The notes under the pieces were generated by a model. It was not told the DNA's origin, made no database searches, and worked only from the letters and a program-made list of their open reading frames with translations. Of a DNA stretch of 64,000 nt, positions 28,244 to 37,835 are shown piece after piece. Made by a program: the position numbers and the translations under genes. The stretch's first letter is position 1. Each line of letters starts with the position of its first letter. The stretch spans positions 1,798,001-1,862,000 of the forward strand of contig JALHQZ010000001.1 of NCBI GenBank assembly GCA_022841705.1, given 5' to 3'. The stretch comes from Pirellulales bacterium. GTDB lineage: Bacteria > Planctomycetota > Planctomycetia > Pirellulales > Lacipirellulaceae.

Positions 28244-29329
28244 CTAACTGCCGGCGGCTTGCTCAGCAGCGTTTCTAGGTTCGCGACCCCGCTCGGCGCC
28301 ATTCCGGCGGCAAATAGCGTTCCACACGAAAGGATCGATTTCAAGTTCAATGGAATGCACTGAACCATCGCAGTAAGCCGCGGACAACGCTCCATGAGGT
28401 GTGCCGAAATAAACGTTGACGTTCGGAACTTCTCCAGTAGGTCTATCTTGAACGGGTGTGGAGTCCTGATTTCCCCAACGAACCGAGTCCCAGTCGTACC
28501 CAAGATACATTGAGTTGTCGTCACCGGGATTGTCGTTAGCTGTACTTGTCCAGGTTGTTTCGTAGCGATCAGACATGATCGCCTTTTCTCCCATCAATAA
28601 AGTCTTGGACGTTCCATCCGAGATTTGCTGGATTCTGGCACCAATTCGATAATTCACTATCCCGTCAGAGTTATTCTTGAAAGTTGCGCTATTGATATCG
28701 ATTCCCCAGTTCGTGCAATTTGGGTAATTCTGAATACATATCTGAGTGGGCTGGTCTCCAATTCCAAGCCGAGTACCTCCACCATTTCCCGCGTAGTCGG
28801 TCTTGCCGTAGGTTTGCGGCGGAACAGCGTTGTAAGGAGGTTGGTGAGGCTCGGTCGCCCCGGGCATCAACGAAGAATAAGCAATCGCTTGTCGACGACT
28901 CGGGCAAACGAACGTTGGGATAGGCTGCGCCATTAGCTGGGCCAAAGCTTGCTTCTTTGGAGAAGTAGGATTGTTGTACGCGTCCTGCAATCCTTTTCCA
29001 ATACTTGCTAATGCGACTTCCTCCATAAATGGGGCGACTTGATATACCCACCCTCCGGGCTGTCCCTTTCCGCCTCCTCGGTCGGGATCTCCCATCCAAC
29101 GAAATCCCCAACCACCGCCTGGGAAACTCCGGTTGGTGCTTTCAAAGTTCAACATCGCCAACGCGATCTGCTTGCAGTTATTCTTACACTGGTTTCGCCG
29201 CGCTGCCTCGCGTGCTGCCTGAACGGCCGGCAAGAGCAGCGCCACCAGAATGCCAATGATGGCGATCACTACGAGAAGTTCAACCAGGGTGAAGCCGCAC
29301 AGCTTGCGAGCATTGGTCGGGCGGGACAT
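28244..29329 (-). CDS. DUF1559 protein with type IV pilin-like N-terminus
   Basis: The Met at 29329 gives 361 residues with a prepilin-type leader: a short basic segment, then [20 protein letters not shown], the classic cleavage/methylation motif followed by a hydrophobic helix. The rest is DUF1559, with [33 protein letters not shown] and a C-terminal segment [20 protein letters not shown] typical of the family. Hundreds of such genes occur in planctomycete genomes; they are thought to be exported or surface pseudopilin-like proteins of unknown role, often adjacent to regulators or polysaccharide genes. It lies 93 bp downstream of the AraC-type gene. Confidence 0.92.
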   Translation of the reverse strand: MSRPTNARKLCGFTLVELLVVIAIIGILVALLLPAVQAAREAARRNQCKNNCKQIALAMLNFESTNRSFPGGGWGFRWMGDPDRGGGKGQPGGWVYQVAPFMEEVALASIGKGLQDAYNNPTSPKKQALAQLMAQPIPTFVCPSRRQAIAYSSLMPGATEPHQPPYNAVPPQTYGKTDYAGNGGGTRLGIGDQPTQICIQNYPNCTNWGIDINSATFKNNSDGIVNYRIGARIQQISDGTSKTLLMGEKAIMSDRYETTWTSTANDNPGDDNSMYLGYDWDSVRWGNQDSTPVQDRPTGEVPNVNVYFGTPHGALSAAYCDGSVHSIELEIDPFVWNAICRRNGAERGREPRNAAEQAAGS

Positions 29330-29422
29330 CGAAATAGGCTCCGAAGTTGGCATGAGGTGGGAAGGACTCGAGCGAAGAAAACAGGGATAAGCTGGGATCA
29401 AAAATCCAACGCTAAACAAATG

Positions 29423-29962
29423 CTAATTGTGCGCCACCACCGCGAACGACGAAGTCGCTTCGCTCTCCTGCATCTGCACGCGGTAATCGCTGGGCGTCAT
29501 GCCAAGTTCAGCGAGAAACAATAGCCGCATCCGCTCCCGGCTGGGGAACCCGGCCAAGTACGAAACAGTTTTCACGGGCAAATCGGTTTCGCTGAGGAGC
29601 CGTTTCGCGCGGGTCAGCCGGCAGTTATTGATTTCCTCCAACACACTGCGCCCCATCGCCGCCGAGAAGCGACGGTCGAGTGTGCGGCGCGTCACCGGCA
29701 GCTTCCGAGCGATGTCGTACACGCCAATCGCTTGTCGGGTGGGGCTCCAAATGATCTGCAGCGCTTGTTGGACAATATCATCATCAACGTTGAAAGCGGG
29801 GGCCGAGTCGCCGTCGGCTTCACGTGCTGACTCGATGCAATTTGCAGAAACCGACCAATTATTGCGCTGTGCGAAGTGATCGCCAAACTGATCTTCGAAG
29901 TGTCGGCGGGGCGCCGGAGCAACGGGAGCCAGCGGACGAGCGTAAGCAGTCATAGTACTCAT
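29423..29962 (-). CDS. Short AraC-type regulator lacking a sensor domain
   Basis: Only 179 residues. The C-terminal 105 contain both helix-turn-helix units of AraC/XylR proteins (VYDIARKLPVTRRTLDRRF and VKTVSYLAGFPSRERMRLLF, then LGMTPSDYR). The N-terminal 60 residues are low-complexity and do not show the LacI-like sugar-binding domain that XylR-type proteins, including the one at 52525, carry in front of this domain. It could be a truncated descendant of XylR or a small stand-alone regulator. It would bind DNA near the DUF1559 gene or the isomerase operon. No frameshift remnant of the missing domain was seen upstream. Confidence 0.75.
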   Translation of the reverse strand: MSTMTAYARPLAPVAPAPRRHFEDQFGDHFAQRNNWSVSANCIESAREADGDSAPAFNVDDDIVQQALQIIWSPTRQAIGVYDIARKLPVTRRTLDRRFSAAMGRSVLEEINNCRLTRAKRLLSETDLPVKTVSYLAGFPSRERMRLLFLAELGMTPSDYRVQMQESEATSSFAVVAHN

Positions 29963-30077
29963 GGGTCACACATCCTCTAAGTCAATACGTACCGAAAAGG
30001 CTTTTGTAGAAAAAGAAAAGGTGATCGAGGGGGAAAAATTGTCGTTACAGGAGGCTTCCTACGAAAAAGCAGCAGAG

Positions 30078-30827
30078 TTACAAGTTGAGTTCCGCTAGGT
30101 TTTGTTTCACAAAGTGCGGGAGGTTAATTGTGCCGAGATTCACGCCGTTGCGCTCCCGCGGACGCTCGACGAGCGATTGCTCTCGCGATGCGCGAATATG
30201 GCTCACCACCAGTCGGGTCGCTTCCTCGGCATTGCGCTGAGTGAGAGCCTGCAGGATTGCGCGATGAGCGCTGGCGGCTTGCTGGACCCGTTCGATCGAG
30301 TGCTCGCCGCGGCGAGCCTTGAACATCAGCGACACGCTGCGGGTTTGCTGAATCATGTCCAGAAGCCGCCGATTGCCAGCCGACGCGATGATCACGAGGT
30401 GAAACGCCATGTCAGCCGCCAAGAACCGTCGCAAAGCTTCATCTTCCAAGCGCTTCGCGTGCTGTGCCTTAGCGCTCGCAATTTCGTGGTCGATCGTGTC
30501 GCAGAGCCGGGCAATGTCCTCCAGCGACGAAGGAGTCATTCGCTCTGCCGCTTTACCCGCGGCCATCCCCTCGAGCGCTTCGCGAATCTCGAACAATTCG
30601 GCGAGTTCCGAGGTGGGAATCTCACGAACAATTGTGCCGTAACGCGGCACCTGCTCGACAATTCCCTCTTCGGCGAGCCGCCGCAGAGCCTCGCCAATGG
30701 GCGTACGGCTCAGCCCCAGGTCCTTAGCGAGCGAAGCCTCCGAGACGACCGAGCCAGGCTCCAATTCCCCGGAGGAAATCTTTTCGTGAAGCTGCCAATA
30801 GGCTTGTTGCGACCGGGATGCAGGCAT
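30078..30827 (-). CDS. GntR-family transcriptional regulator, FCD type
   Basis: The Met at 30827 gives 249 residues; upstream extension is not supported. Residues 8-75 are the winged helix (EASLAKDLGLSRTPIGEALRRLAEEGIVEQVPRYGTIV split across turns). Residues 85-215 are the FCD ligand-binding domain with the ELFEIREALEGMAAGKAAER entry and conserved His/Asp (FLAADMAFHLVIIASAGN, AHRAILQAL) that bind metal and a carboxylate effector. FCD regulators respond to acid sugars or other organic acids, such as galacturonate derivatives. It faces away from the sialidase-like gene and may control either the downstream - strand operon or the + strand genes. Confidence 0.9.
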   Translation of the reverse strand: MPASRSQQAYWQLHEKISSGELEPGSVVSEASLAKDLGLSRTPIGEALRRLAEEGIVEQVPRYGTIVREIPTSELAELFEIREALEGMAAGKAAERMTPSSLEDIARLCDTIDHEIASAKAQHAKRLEDEALRRFLAADMAFHLVIIASAGNRRLLDMIQQTRSVSLMFKARRGEHSIERVQQAASAHRAILQALTQRNAEEATRLVVSHIRASREQSLVERPRERNGVNLGTINLPHFVKQNLAELNL

Positions 30828-31443
30828 GAGGGGCCTAACCGCTGAAGGAGTGATGCAACAGTCGGCGTTAGGCCGACCGAATGCAGGGAAAAGTCGTTCG
30901 GAAAAGTTTGGAATGGCACTGGTAAACCACTGGGATTCCAGTGCCACTTCAGCTAATTTGTGCATTCGCGAAGAAAACGTCAATCAGCTTCGCTCTCCCC
31001 AATCTGCAAAATATCGTCCGAAAAACGCAAACCGATCGGGGGCGGCAAATGCCCAGCAAAACCGCGACAAAAGTGGTGTTCTTACCATCGCCCCATGGTA
31101 CGTGCGATTTCTGTCACCGTTTTTCCGCATTCGCTATCGGATCCTCAATCTGCTGGCGCTTGTGGCAATGTGGCGCTGGTCCTGTCCTGCCACTGGCTAA
31201 AAAGTGGCCTGCAAACCGTCGCGCAACCGCAAATACCCGAGCCGAAGTTGCGGAGCTAACTCCGCTGTTGGCTTTCAGACTGGGACCGTCGCGGCAGTGT
31301 GGACCGGCTTTCCTAACTGCTTCGCGCCGGTGGAACACAGTTCGTCGAAACGTCCTCCCTCTCACTTTCCACTCGTTCGATTTCCGTGTCTCAAGATAAG
31401 GCGGGGGATCAACCGCACTGCTGAGTCATCACGGATATGCTAA
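30828..31443. other. 616-bp intergenic region between GntR and sialidase-like genes
   Basis: Divergent genes leave this gap, so it should hold promoters for both the GntR regulator and the sialidase-like/DHDPS pair. A hairpin with 9-bp perfect arms lies at 30914-30922 and 30938-30946, with a small one near 31189-31208. Possible reading frames here have no recognisable protein features. No operator could be assigned. Confidence 0.5.
30914..30946. repeat. Short hairpin related to the 25.5-kb palindrome
   Basis: Arms 30914-30922 and 30938-30946 pair over 9 bp around a 15-nt loop. The core CCAGTGCCA is shared with the perfect palindrome at 25535-25614, so it looks like a degraded copy. Confidence 0.5.
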
Positions 31444-32538
31444 ATGAAACCGAGACTTCTCCTACAATTCATCCCCCGTTCGCGCATGCTCACGACGGAC
31501 ATTTTCTTGCGATTGATCTTCGGCGCCGTACTGTTGGCGTGTTCATCCCTTCGCGCCGCGCAGCCGGGAGTTGTGCAGGAAGAGTATATCTACACATCCG
31601 CGTCGTTCCCGGAATGTCATGCTTCAACATTGGCGGAAACGCCCACCGGTTTAGTCTCCGCTTGGTTCGGCGGGACACACGAACGGCATCCTGACGTCGG
31701 AATCTGGTTGGCTCATAAAACTGAAGCGGGTTGGTCCACACCGCGCGAAGTGGCCAACGGAGTTGAATCACCCGAAGTACGCTTTCCTACTTGGAACCCT
31801 GTCCTGTTTCAGCCGAGCGCTGGCCCACTGATGCTCTTCTACAAAGTGGGGCCAGAACCAAAAGCGTGGTGGGGAATGGTCATCACTTCCACTGATGGTG
31901 GCCACACGTGGTCAAAGCCGCGCCGCTTGCCCGATGGAATCTTGGGCCCCATTAAGAACAAACCAATCGAGCTGGCGCCAGGAGAGTTCCTTTCGCCTTC
32001 GAGTTCGGAAGAGGCGGGCTGGAAAGTTCACTTCGAACGCACCACCGATGGAGGCGACACGTGGACCCGGAGCGCGGCCGTGAACGATCCTGAAAAGATC
32101 GCCGCGATTCAGCCCAGCATCTTGCGCTACGGCCAACATCGATTACAAGCGCTCGGCCGGACGCGCGCGAGTGGGCTCTTCCAAATCTGGTCCGAAGACA
32201 ATGGCCACACCTGGGGCGAGATGACACAACTAGGTCTGCCGAACCCGAGTTCAGGAACCGACGCGGTCACGCTCGCCGATGGTCGGCAGCTGCTTGTCTA
32301 CAACCATGCCAGCGAATACCGCCAGCGGAGCCCATTGAACGTGGCAATCTCGACCGATGGTCGGACTTGGAAATCGGCATTGGAACTTGAACACACTCCC
32401 GGCGCCGAGTTTTCCTACCCGGCAGTCATTCAAACAACGGACGGCCTCGTTCATATCACTTACACCTGGAAGCGGCAGCGAATCAAGCATGTGATCGTCG
32501 ATCCCAACCAGCTAGCGCTTGCTCCGCTTCCCAACTAA
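31444..32538 (+). CDS. Secreted BNR-repeat sialidase-like glycosidase
   Basis: A 364-residue protein; an internal Met at 31486 is an equally good start in front of the hydrophobic signal segment (LRLIFGAVLLACSSLRA). Bacterial neuraminidase repeats are visible: STDGGHTWSKPRR, TTDGGDTWTRS, SEDNGHTWGEM and STDGRTWKSA. The N-terminal FPECHASTLAET and late SYPAVIQTTDGLVHITYTW match the planctomycete exo-sialidase-like group (six-bladed propeller). In pectin loci such enzymes may act on 2-keto-3-deoxy sugars instead of sialic acid. The stop overlaps the ATG of the following DHDPS-family gene (TAATG), linking release of a keto-deoxy sugar with its cleavage. Confidence 0.8.
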   Translation: MKPRLLLQFIPRSRMLTTDIFLRLIFGAVLLACSSLRAAQPGVVQEEYIYTSASFPECHASTLAETPTGLVSAWFGGTHERHPDVGIWLAHKTEAGWSTPREVANGVESPEVRFPTWNPVLFQPSAGPLMLFYKVGPEPKAWWGMVITSTDGGHTWSKPRRLPDGILGPIKNKPIELAPGEFLSPSSSEEAGWKVHFERTTDGGDTWTRSAAVNDPEKIAAIQPSILRYGQHRLQALGRTRASGLFQIWSEDNGHTWGEMTQLGLPNPSSGTDAVTLADGRQLLVYNHASEYRQRSPLNVAISTDGRTWKSALELEHTPGAEFSYPAVIQTTDGLVHITYTWKRQRIKHVIVDPNQLALAPLPN

Positions 32539-33539
32539 TGCCCTCAAACTTGTCTATGAATACTTCGCGAGGTTCATTCGATCGGCTATCAGGCGCCTTG
32601 CAGGGGCCCCTGCAGGGAATCGTCGTACCGATGGCGACGCCGCTCACACTCGATCGCGCGCTCGATGTGGCAAGTTTAGAGCGGCTGGTGGAGCGGCTGA
32701 TTGCGGGGGGCGTTCACGGACTCTTCGTGTTGGGCACCACAGGGGAGGGCCCGTCACTTGGTGGCGCTGTGCGACGCGAAGTCGTGCAGCGCGTATGTCG
32801 CCAAGCCGCCGGCCGAACGCCCGTACTCGTGGGCGTAACCGACACAGCGCTGGCGGAATCAATCGACCTGGCGGGCTTCGCGGCCGACAAAGGTGCTCAA
32901 GCCACCGTGCTCGCGCCGCCCTGCTATTTCCCGATCGATCAAGAAGATCTGTTCCGCTGTGCCGAGCAGCTTGTCAGCAACTCGCCGCTGCCGTTGTTCC
33001 TCTACAACATGCCGGCGCTGACCAAGACGTGGTACGAGCCCGCCACCGTGCGGCGGCTACTGGAATTGCCCGCCATCGTGGGCGTCAAGGATAGCTCAGG
33101 CGACTTGGATTACTTTTCCAAGATGGGCGCGCTGGTGAGCCAGCGGCCCGAGTGCAGCTTATTGATCGGGCCCGAACATTTGCTCGGCGCATCAATTGGA
33201 CTTGGGGGGCGTGGCGGCGTGTGTGGGGGCGCCAACATTTTTCCGGAGTTGTTTATCGCGCTTTATGAAGCGGCGGCCGCTGGCGAATCATTATCGCAGC
33301 ACGAAGATCTGGTGCTGAAACTAGGCGAGATCTATCGCCTGGGAACGAACCCCGTGCCCGCCGTGATTCAAGGCGTCAAGGCGGCGCTCGAAAGCCAAGG
33401 CTTCGGCAGCGCGGAGCTGGCCGAGCCGTTTAGCGCGTTGCCGCAGAGCGATCGACTGCTGGTGCAAACCATCGTGCAGTCGGTGGAACTGCATCTAGCA
33501 ACTCTGCTGCCAAATCGGCTAGCAAAAAGTTCGCGGTGA
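32538..33539 (+). CDS. Dihydrodipicolinate synthase-family aldolase/lyase
   Basis: A 333-residue TIM-barrel protein; a start at 32556 is also possible. GTTGEGPSL at 66-74 binds the pyruvyl carboxylate, Tyr156 in LYNMPALT is the conserved proton relay, and Lys184 in VGVKDSSGD is the Schiff-base lysine. The family covers DapA, N-acetylneuraminate lyase, KDG aldolase and 2-keto-3-deoxy acid aldolases or dehydratases. Coupling to a sialidase-like enzyme suggests breakdown of sialic acid or another 2-keto-3-deoxy acid. A biosynthetic DapA role is unlikely at this location. Confidence 0.88.
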   Translation: MPSNLSMNTSRGSFDRLSGALQGPLQGIVVPMATPLTLDRALDVASLERLVERLIAGGVHGLFVLGTTGEGPSLGGAVRREVVQRVCRQAAGRTPVLVGVTDTALAESIDLAGFAADKGAQATVLAPPCYFPIDQEDLFRCAEQLVSNSPLPLFLYNMPALTKTWYEPATVRRLLELPAIVGVKDSSGDLDYFSKMGALVSQRPECSLLIGPEHLLGASIGLGGRGGVCGGANIFPELFIALYEAAAAGESLSQHEDLVLKLGEIYRLGTNPVPAVIQGVKAALESQGFGSAELAEPFSALPQSDRLLVQTIVQSVELHLATLLPNRLAKSSR

Positions 33540-33658
33540 ACCGTGGCACCGTCTGGAAACTGAGCGTAGTTCATCGTGCCCAATAACTCGCTCAATCAGG
33601 TCGCGGAATAAAGCTCGGAAAAATGCTGAAAAATTGGTCCGGGTAGGAACGACTAGCT

Positions 33659-34681
33659 ATGGCACGGTCCGATCATCCATTCCGCATCGCCATCATCGCC
33701 CGCTCCGCGTTTACGCTCGTGGAACTGCTGGTAGTGATCGCAATTATCGGCATTTTGGTGGCGCTGTTGCTGCCCGCGGTCCAGGGGGCGCGCGAAGCGG
33801 CGCGCCGAACGCATTGCGCAAACAATGTGAAGCAAATTGCGCTAGCGATGCTGAACCACGAAGCAGCGATGCGCCGCTTGCCGACGGGCGGCTGGGGGTT
33901 CAGGTGGATTGGCGACCCCGATAAAGGTTACGGCGTCGATCAACCTGGCGGCTGGGCGTACAACATCCTCAATTACATCGAGCTACAAAATCAACGTAAT
34001 CTCGGTGCAGGCATCACGGATAAGCCACTTCGTTATGCACAACTGACAACCTTGGTTTCGACCCCGGTACCCGATTACATCTGTCCGTCAAAACGAGGGG
34101 TGACGGTTTACCCGCTGGTCGCGCGCCATCCGATTTTGGCTTATAACCTGCCGACCTGTAATCCTGGCAACTGCTTCGTATTTCGCGGGGACTATCGGGC
34201 CAATGCCGGCAATAAAAACGAAGGAGAACAAGAAGGCCCCGGAACCAGCCAGATCGCCACTTACGGCTGGAACACCAAGAACCGAAATTACTACAACGGT
34301 GTAGTCTACCAACGAAGTCTCGTAAGAATTGGCCAGATTTCGGATGGCACCACTCAAACGATGCTGGTCGGCGAGAAATACCTCAATCCCAACAACACCG
34401 AATCGGGAGATGACTCCTCCGACGACCAGTGTGTGTATACTGGACATGACCAGGACAACCAAGGTTTTACGAATAAAGGCTACCAACCCCCCGAAGGTGA
34501 TCCTTGGGCGCCGCTCCCTGATCGAACCGTTGACGGACTAAAAGGTCGTTTTGGCAGCTCTCATCCCGCCGGAATCAACGCCTCCTTCTGCGATGGTTCA
34601 GTGCGCCACATTCCGTTTGATATCGACGGAAGGGTTTTTACATTATGGGGAGGCCGAAACGATGGAGAGACCGCGCAATGA
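33659..34681 (+). CDS. DUF1559 protein with type IV pilin-like N-terminus (second copy)
   Basis: A 340-residue protein. The prepilin motif [21 protein letters not shown] follows a short basic leader, and the DUF1559 body has [31 protein letters not shown] and [20 protein letters not shown]. It is related to the copy at 28244 (shared GDPD and GSVR/H regions) but clearly divergent. A purine-rich site (GGGTAGGA) lies 8-12 bases upstream of the ATG. Its stop overlaps the start of the cytochrome-type gene (ATGA), so the two are translationally coupled, an arrangement often seen in planctomycetes. Confidence 0.92.
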   Translation: MARSDHPFRIAIIARSAFTLVELLVVIAIIGILVALLLPAVQGAREAARRTHCANNVKQIALAMLNHEAAMRRLPTGGWGFRWIGDPDKGYGVDQPGGWAYNILNYIELQNQRNLGAGITDKPLRYAQLTTLVSTPVPDYICPSKRGVTVYPLVARHPILAYNLPTCNPGNCFVFRGDYRANAGNKNEGEQEGPGTSQIATYGWNTKNRNYYNGVVYQRSLVRIGQISDGTTQTMLVGEKYLNPNNTESGDDSSDDQCVYTGHDQDNQGFTNKGYQPPEGDPWAPLPDRTVDGLKGRFGSSHPAGINASFCDGSVRHIPFDIDGRVFTLWGGRNDGETAQ

Positions 34682-37600
34682 TTCACTGCCGCGCACTGCT
34701 GTTGATAATCGGATTCTGCTGCGCGTTGGAGGCGTATTGCGGAGTTGCGATTGGAGACGAAGCGGCAACCAATCTCGAAGTTAGCGCTGGGACGCGGGAG
34801 CTGGGGTCGCGAGAGCAGGGGTCACCAGTTCAAGCTAAGGTCAGCCCCGATTTCAATCGAGAAGTGCGGCCGATTCTTTCGGATAAGTGCATTGCTTGTC
34901 ATGGGCCGGATGCGGATCATCGGCAGGCTGAGTTGCGGCTCGACGAGCGGGAGAGTGCCGGCGACGTGCGCGGCGCCGAAGCGGTGCTGGGCGAGACGCT
35001 TCTGGAGCGGATCACTTCCACCGATCCCGATCTGGTGATGCCGCCGCCTGAAACGGGTAAGCCACTCAAGGCCGCGGAAGTGGAAGTTCTTCGGCAATGG
35101 ATGGTGGCCGGCGGTGAGTACGTTGAGCACTGGGCATTCACGGAGCCCACCAAACGCGAGTTGCCAGCGAGCGCCAGTGCAGCAATTAACCCCATCGACG
35201 CCTGGGTACAGCACCAGTGGCAAGCGGCGGGCTTGGAGCCGTCGCCACGAGCCGAGCCGCACCAATTGCTGCGCCGGTTATCTCTTGATCTGGTGGGCCT
35301 GCCGCCAACCGAAGCCGAGGTCCACGGCGCCGCGGAACTTGCCACGCCCGAAGGCTATGCGGCAACGGTCGAGCGCTTACTCGCCTCGCCCCACTTCGGC
35401 GAGCGCTGGGCCCGAGTGTGGCTCGATGCGGCCCGCTACGCGGACTCCGATGGGTTTGAAAAAGACAAACCGCGCGATGTGTGGATGTACCGCGACTGGG
35501 TGATCAACGCCCTCAACGCCGATCTGCCCTACGACCAGTTTATCATCCAGCAAATCGCCGGTGATCTCCTGCCGAATGCGAGTCAGAACGAGCGTGTCGC
35601 CACGGGATTCTTGCGCAACTCGATGGTTAACGAAGAAGGGGGCATCGATCCCGAACAATTCCGCATGGAAGCGATGTTCGATCGGCTCGACGCCATCGGA
35701 AAAGGCGTCTTGGGGCTAACCGTCAACTGCGCCCAATGCCACAACCATAAGTATGACCCGATCTCGCACACCGACTACTATCGGCTGCTGGCGTGTCTGA
35801 ATAACTTTGATGAAGCGACGATTCCGGTTTACACGCCCGAGGAAGAGCGTGAACGGCACCGGGTACTGAGCGAGATTGCGCGGCTGGAAGCAGAGTTGGC
35901 CGCTGCGCAGCCCGATTGGCCAGAGCGCTTAGCGCGGTGGGCGGAGCGGTCTGGCGTTCCCGCTGACCGCTGGCAAGTCATGCGGCCCGAAGTGCATGAT
36001 GAAAACGGGCAAAAGCACTTGGTCATGGCAGACGGCTCACTGCTGGCGCAAGGGTACTCGCCGATTGCCCTTTCGCCGCGTTACGTTACCGCAATTCAAG
36101 CCCCTCTCATCAGCGCGATTCGCTTGGAACTGCTCACCGACACGAGCTTGCCCTGCAATGGTCCGGGGCGAGCAGTGGATGGAGGCTGTGCCTTAACGGA
36201 ACTTAAGGCGATTTGGACTCCTACGGGTGCTCCGGAACAGGCTCGCCAGCTATCGCTGAAGAATGCGTCCGCCGATTTGGAACTGCCTGCCACTCCGCTC
36301 AACAAACGGTTTGCGAGCGATCAACCCGCACAACGGCTCATCGGACCGCCGAGCTTTGCCATCGACGGCGACGACCTGAGCGCTTGGGGCATCGATTTTG
36401 GCCCGGTTCGTCGGAACTCTTCACGCCAAGCCGTGTTCCAACTTGCCGAGCCACTCGACGCCAGCGGCGGCGGCGAGCTTGCGCTGACGCTCGTGCAATC
36501 CCACGGTGGAACCAACGGCAACGCCAGCCACCAAAACACAATCGGGAGATTGCGACTGTCGTGGACGGATTCTCGCGACGCCGAAGCAGACCCCGTCCCC
36601 CCCGCCGTAAGGCAATTGCTCGCACGCGATCCAGCCACCTGGAGCACGAGCGAGAAGCAAACTGCGTTTGCTTTCTACCGGACCACCGTTGCGAGTTGGA
36701 CGCCGACCAATCACCGCATCGAAGAACTGTGGAGCCAATATCCCGAAGGAACAACCCAGCTTGCCGCCGTTGAGCGAACTGTGCCTCGAGTGTCGCATCG
36801 ACTTGAGCGCGGCGACTTCCTTAAACCGGCCGAAGTGGTTCAGCCCGGTGGAATCGAGTACCTGCACGACTTCAACCCGGGCGCCGATCCGCCGCGGCTC
36901 GCGCTCGCCAAATGGCTGGTCGATCGGCGATCCCCCACCACGGCGCGGGCGGTCGTCAATCGTGTCTGGCAGAGTTACTTCGGCGAGGGGCTCGTTTCCA
37001 CCTCCGCCGACTTGGGCCGACAAGGCGCCCCTCCCACGCATCCCGAACTGCTCGATTGGCTAGCCGTTGACCTGATGGAACACGGTTGGAAAATCAAACG
37101 ACTGCACAGATTGATTGTTTCGTCGCAGGTCTACCAGCAGACGTCTCGGGTGACGCCCGAACTTCTTGAGCGCGATCCCGCCAACGCATTGCTCGCCCGC
37201 GGACCTCGTTTTCGCGTCGATGCCGAAGTGGTGCGCGACATCGCTCTCCGGGTCAGCGGGCTGCTTGATGCGCAGGTCGGCGGGCCCAGCGTTTTTCCCA
37301 CGGCTCCCGAGTTTTTGTTCCGGCCGCCCAACAGTTACGGTGATAAGTCGTGGTTGACCAGCACCGGGGGACAGCAGTATCGGCGAGGACTGTACACGTT
37401 CCGCTACCGATCGACGCCATACCCTGCCTTCTCAGCATTTGATGCCTGTACGGGCGAAACGTCTTGCGTTCGTCGGCCGCGCTCCAACACGCCGCTGCAA
37501 TCCCTCACGCTGCTGAACGAACCGGTGTTCATGGATTGCTCGCGGGCGCTGGGGCAGCGCGCACTCGCAGCACCCGTGGCGAATGATGAGCAGCGGATCG

Positions 37601-37833
37601 ATTGGCTGGTGCAAACGTGCCTCGCCCGCCCTGCGTCCACCGCTGAAAAGGAAACACTCAACAAGTTTCTCAGCGAGCAATTCGGCCAGTTTACAAACCA
37701 AGTTTCCACCGCCCACGAATTAACGGGCGCCGCCTCAACCGGATTGCCTCGGGAAGAACTGGCCCGTCAAGCGGCGTGGACGGCGCTCGCGCGGGTCGTG
37801 CTCAATCTCGACGAAACAATTACCAAGCAATAA
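34678..37833 (+). CDS. DUF1549/DUF1553 protein with planctomycete cytochrome c domain (PSD1 type)
   Basis: Start at the ATG overlapping the DUF1559 stop; 1051 residues with a signal peptide. Residues 55-145 form the PSCyt1 domain with heme-binding CIACH at 71-75 and the [14 protein letters not shown] end motif. DUF1549 follows ([57 protein letters not shown] with a second C-x-x-C-H). DUF1553 is C-terminal ([35 protein letters not shown]). Always paired with DUF1501 proteins in planctomycetes; proposed to be periplasmic redox or enzyme complexes for glycan use, but the reaction is not known. The DUF1501 partner begins 2 bp downstream. Confidence 0.95.
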   Translation: MIHCRALLLIIGFCCALEAYCGVAIGDEAATNLEVSAGTRELGSREQGSPVQAKVSPDFNREVRPILSDKCIACHGPDADHRQAELRLDERESAGDVRGAEAVLGETLLERITSTDPDLVMPPPETGKPLKAAEVEVLRQWMVAGGEYVEHWAFTEPTKRELPASASAAINPIDAWVQHQWQAAGLEPSPRAEPHQLLRRLSLDLVGLPPTEAEVHGAAELATPEGYAATVERLLASPHFGERWARVWLDAARYADSDGFEKDKPRDVWMYRDWVINALNADLPYDQFIIQQIAGDLLPNASQNERVATGFLRNSMVNEEGGIDPEQFRMEAMFDRLDAIGKGVLGLTVNCAQCHNHKYDPISHTDYYRLLACLNNFDEATIPVYTPEEERERHRVLSEIARLEAELAAAQPDWPERLARWAERSGVPADRWQVMRPEVHDENGQKHLVMADGSLLAQGYSPIALSPRYVTAIQAPLISAIRLELLTDTSLPCNGPGRAVDGGCALTELKAIWTPTGAPEQARQLSLKNASADLELPATPLNKRFASDQPAQRLIGPPSFAIDGDDLSAWGIDFGPVRRNSSRQAVFQLAEPLDASGGGELALTLVQSHGGTNGNASHQNTIGRLRLSWTDSRDAEADPVPPAVRQLLARDPATWSTSEKQTAFAFYRTTVASWTPTNHRIEELWSQYPEGTTQLAAVERTVPRVSHRLERGDFLKPAEVVQPGGIEYLHDFNPGADPPRLALAKWLVDRRSPTTARAVVNRVWQSYFGEGLVSTSADLGRQGAPPTHPELLDWLAVDLMEHGWKIKRLHRLIVSSQVYQQTSRVTPELLERDPANALLARGPRFRVDAEVVRDIALRVSGLLDAQVGGPSVFPTAPEFLFRPPNSYGDKSWLTSTGGQQYRRGLYTFRYRSTPYPAFSAFDACTGETSCVRRPRSNTPLQSLTLLNEPVFMDCSRALGQRALAAPVANDEQRIDWLVQTCLARPASTAEKETLNKFLSEQFGQFTNQVSTAHELTGAASTGLPREELARQAAWTALARVVLNLDETITKQ

Positions 37834-37835
37834 CT

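Noticed and set aside
30941..31399. Possible 152-codon gene in the GntR-sialidase gap
   Set aside because: No recognisable features, no ribosome-binding site and overlapping alternatives in other frames; the gap looks regulatory.
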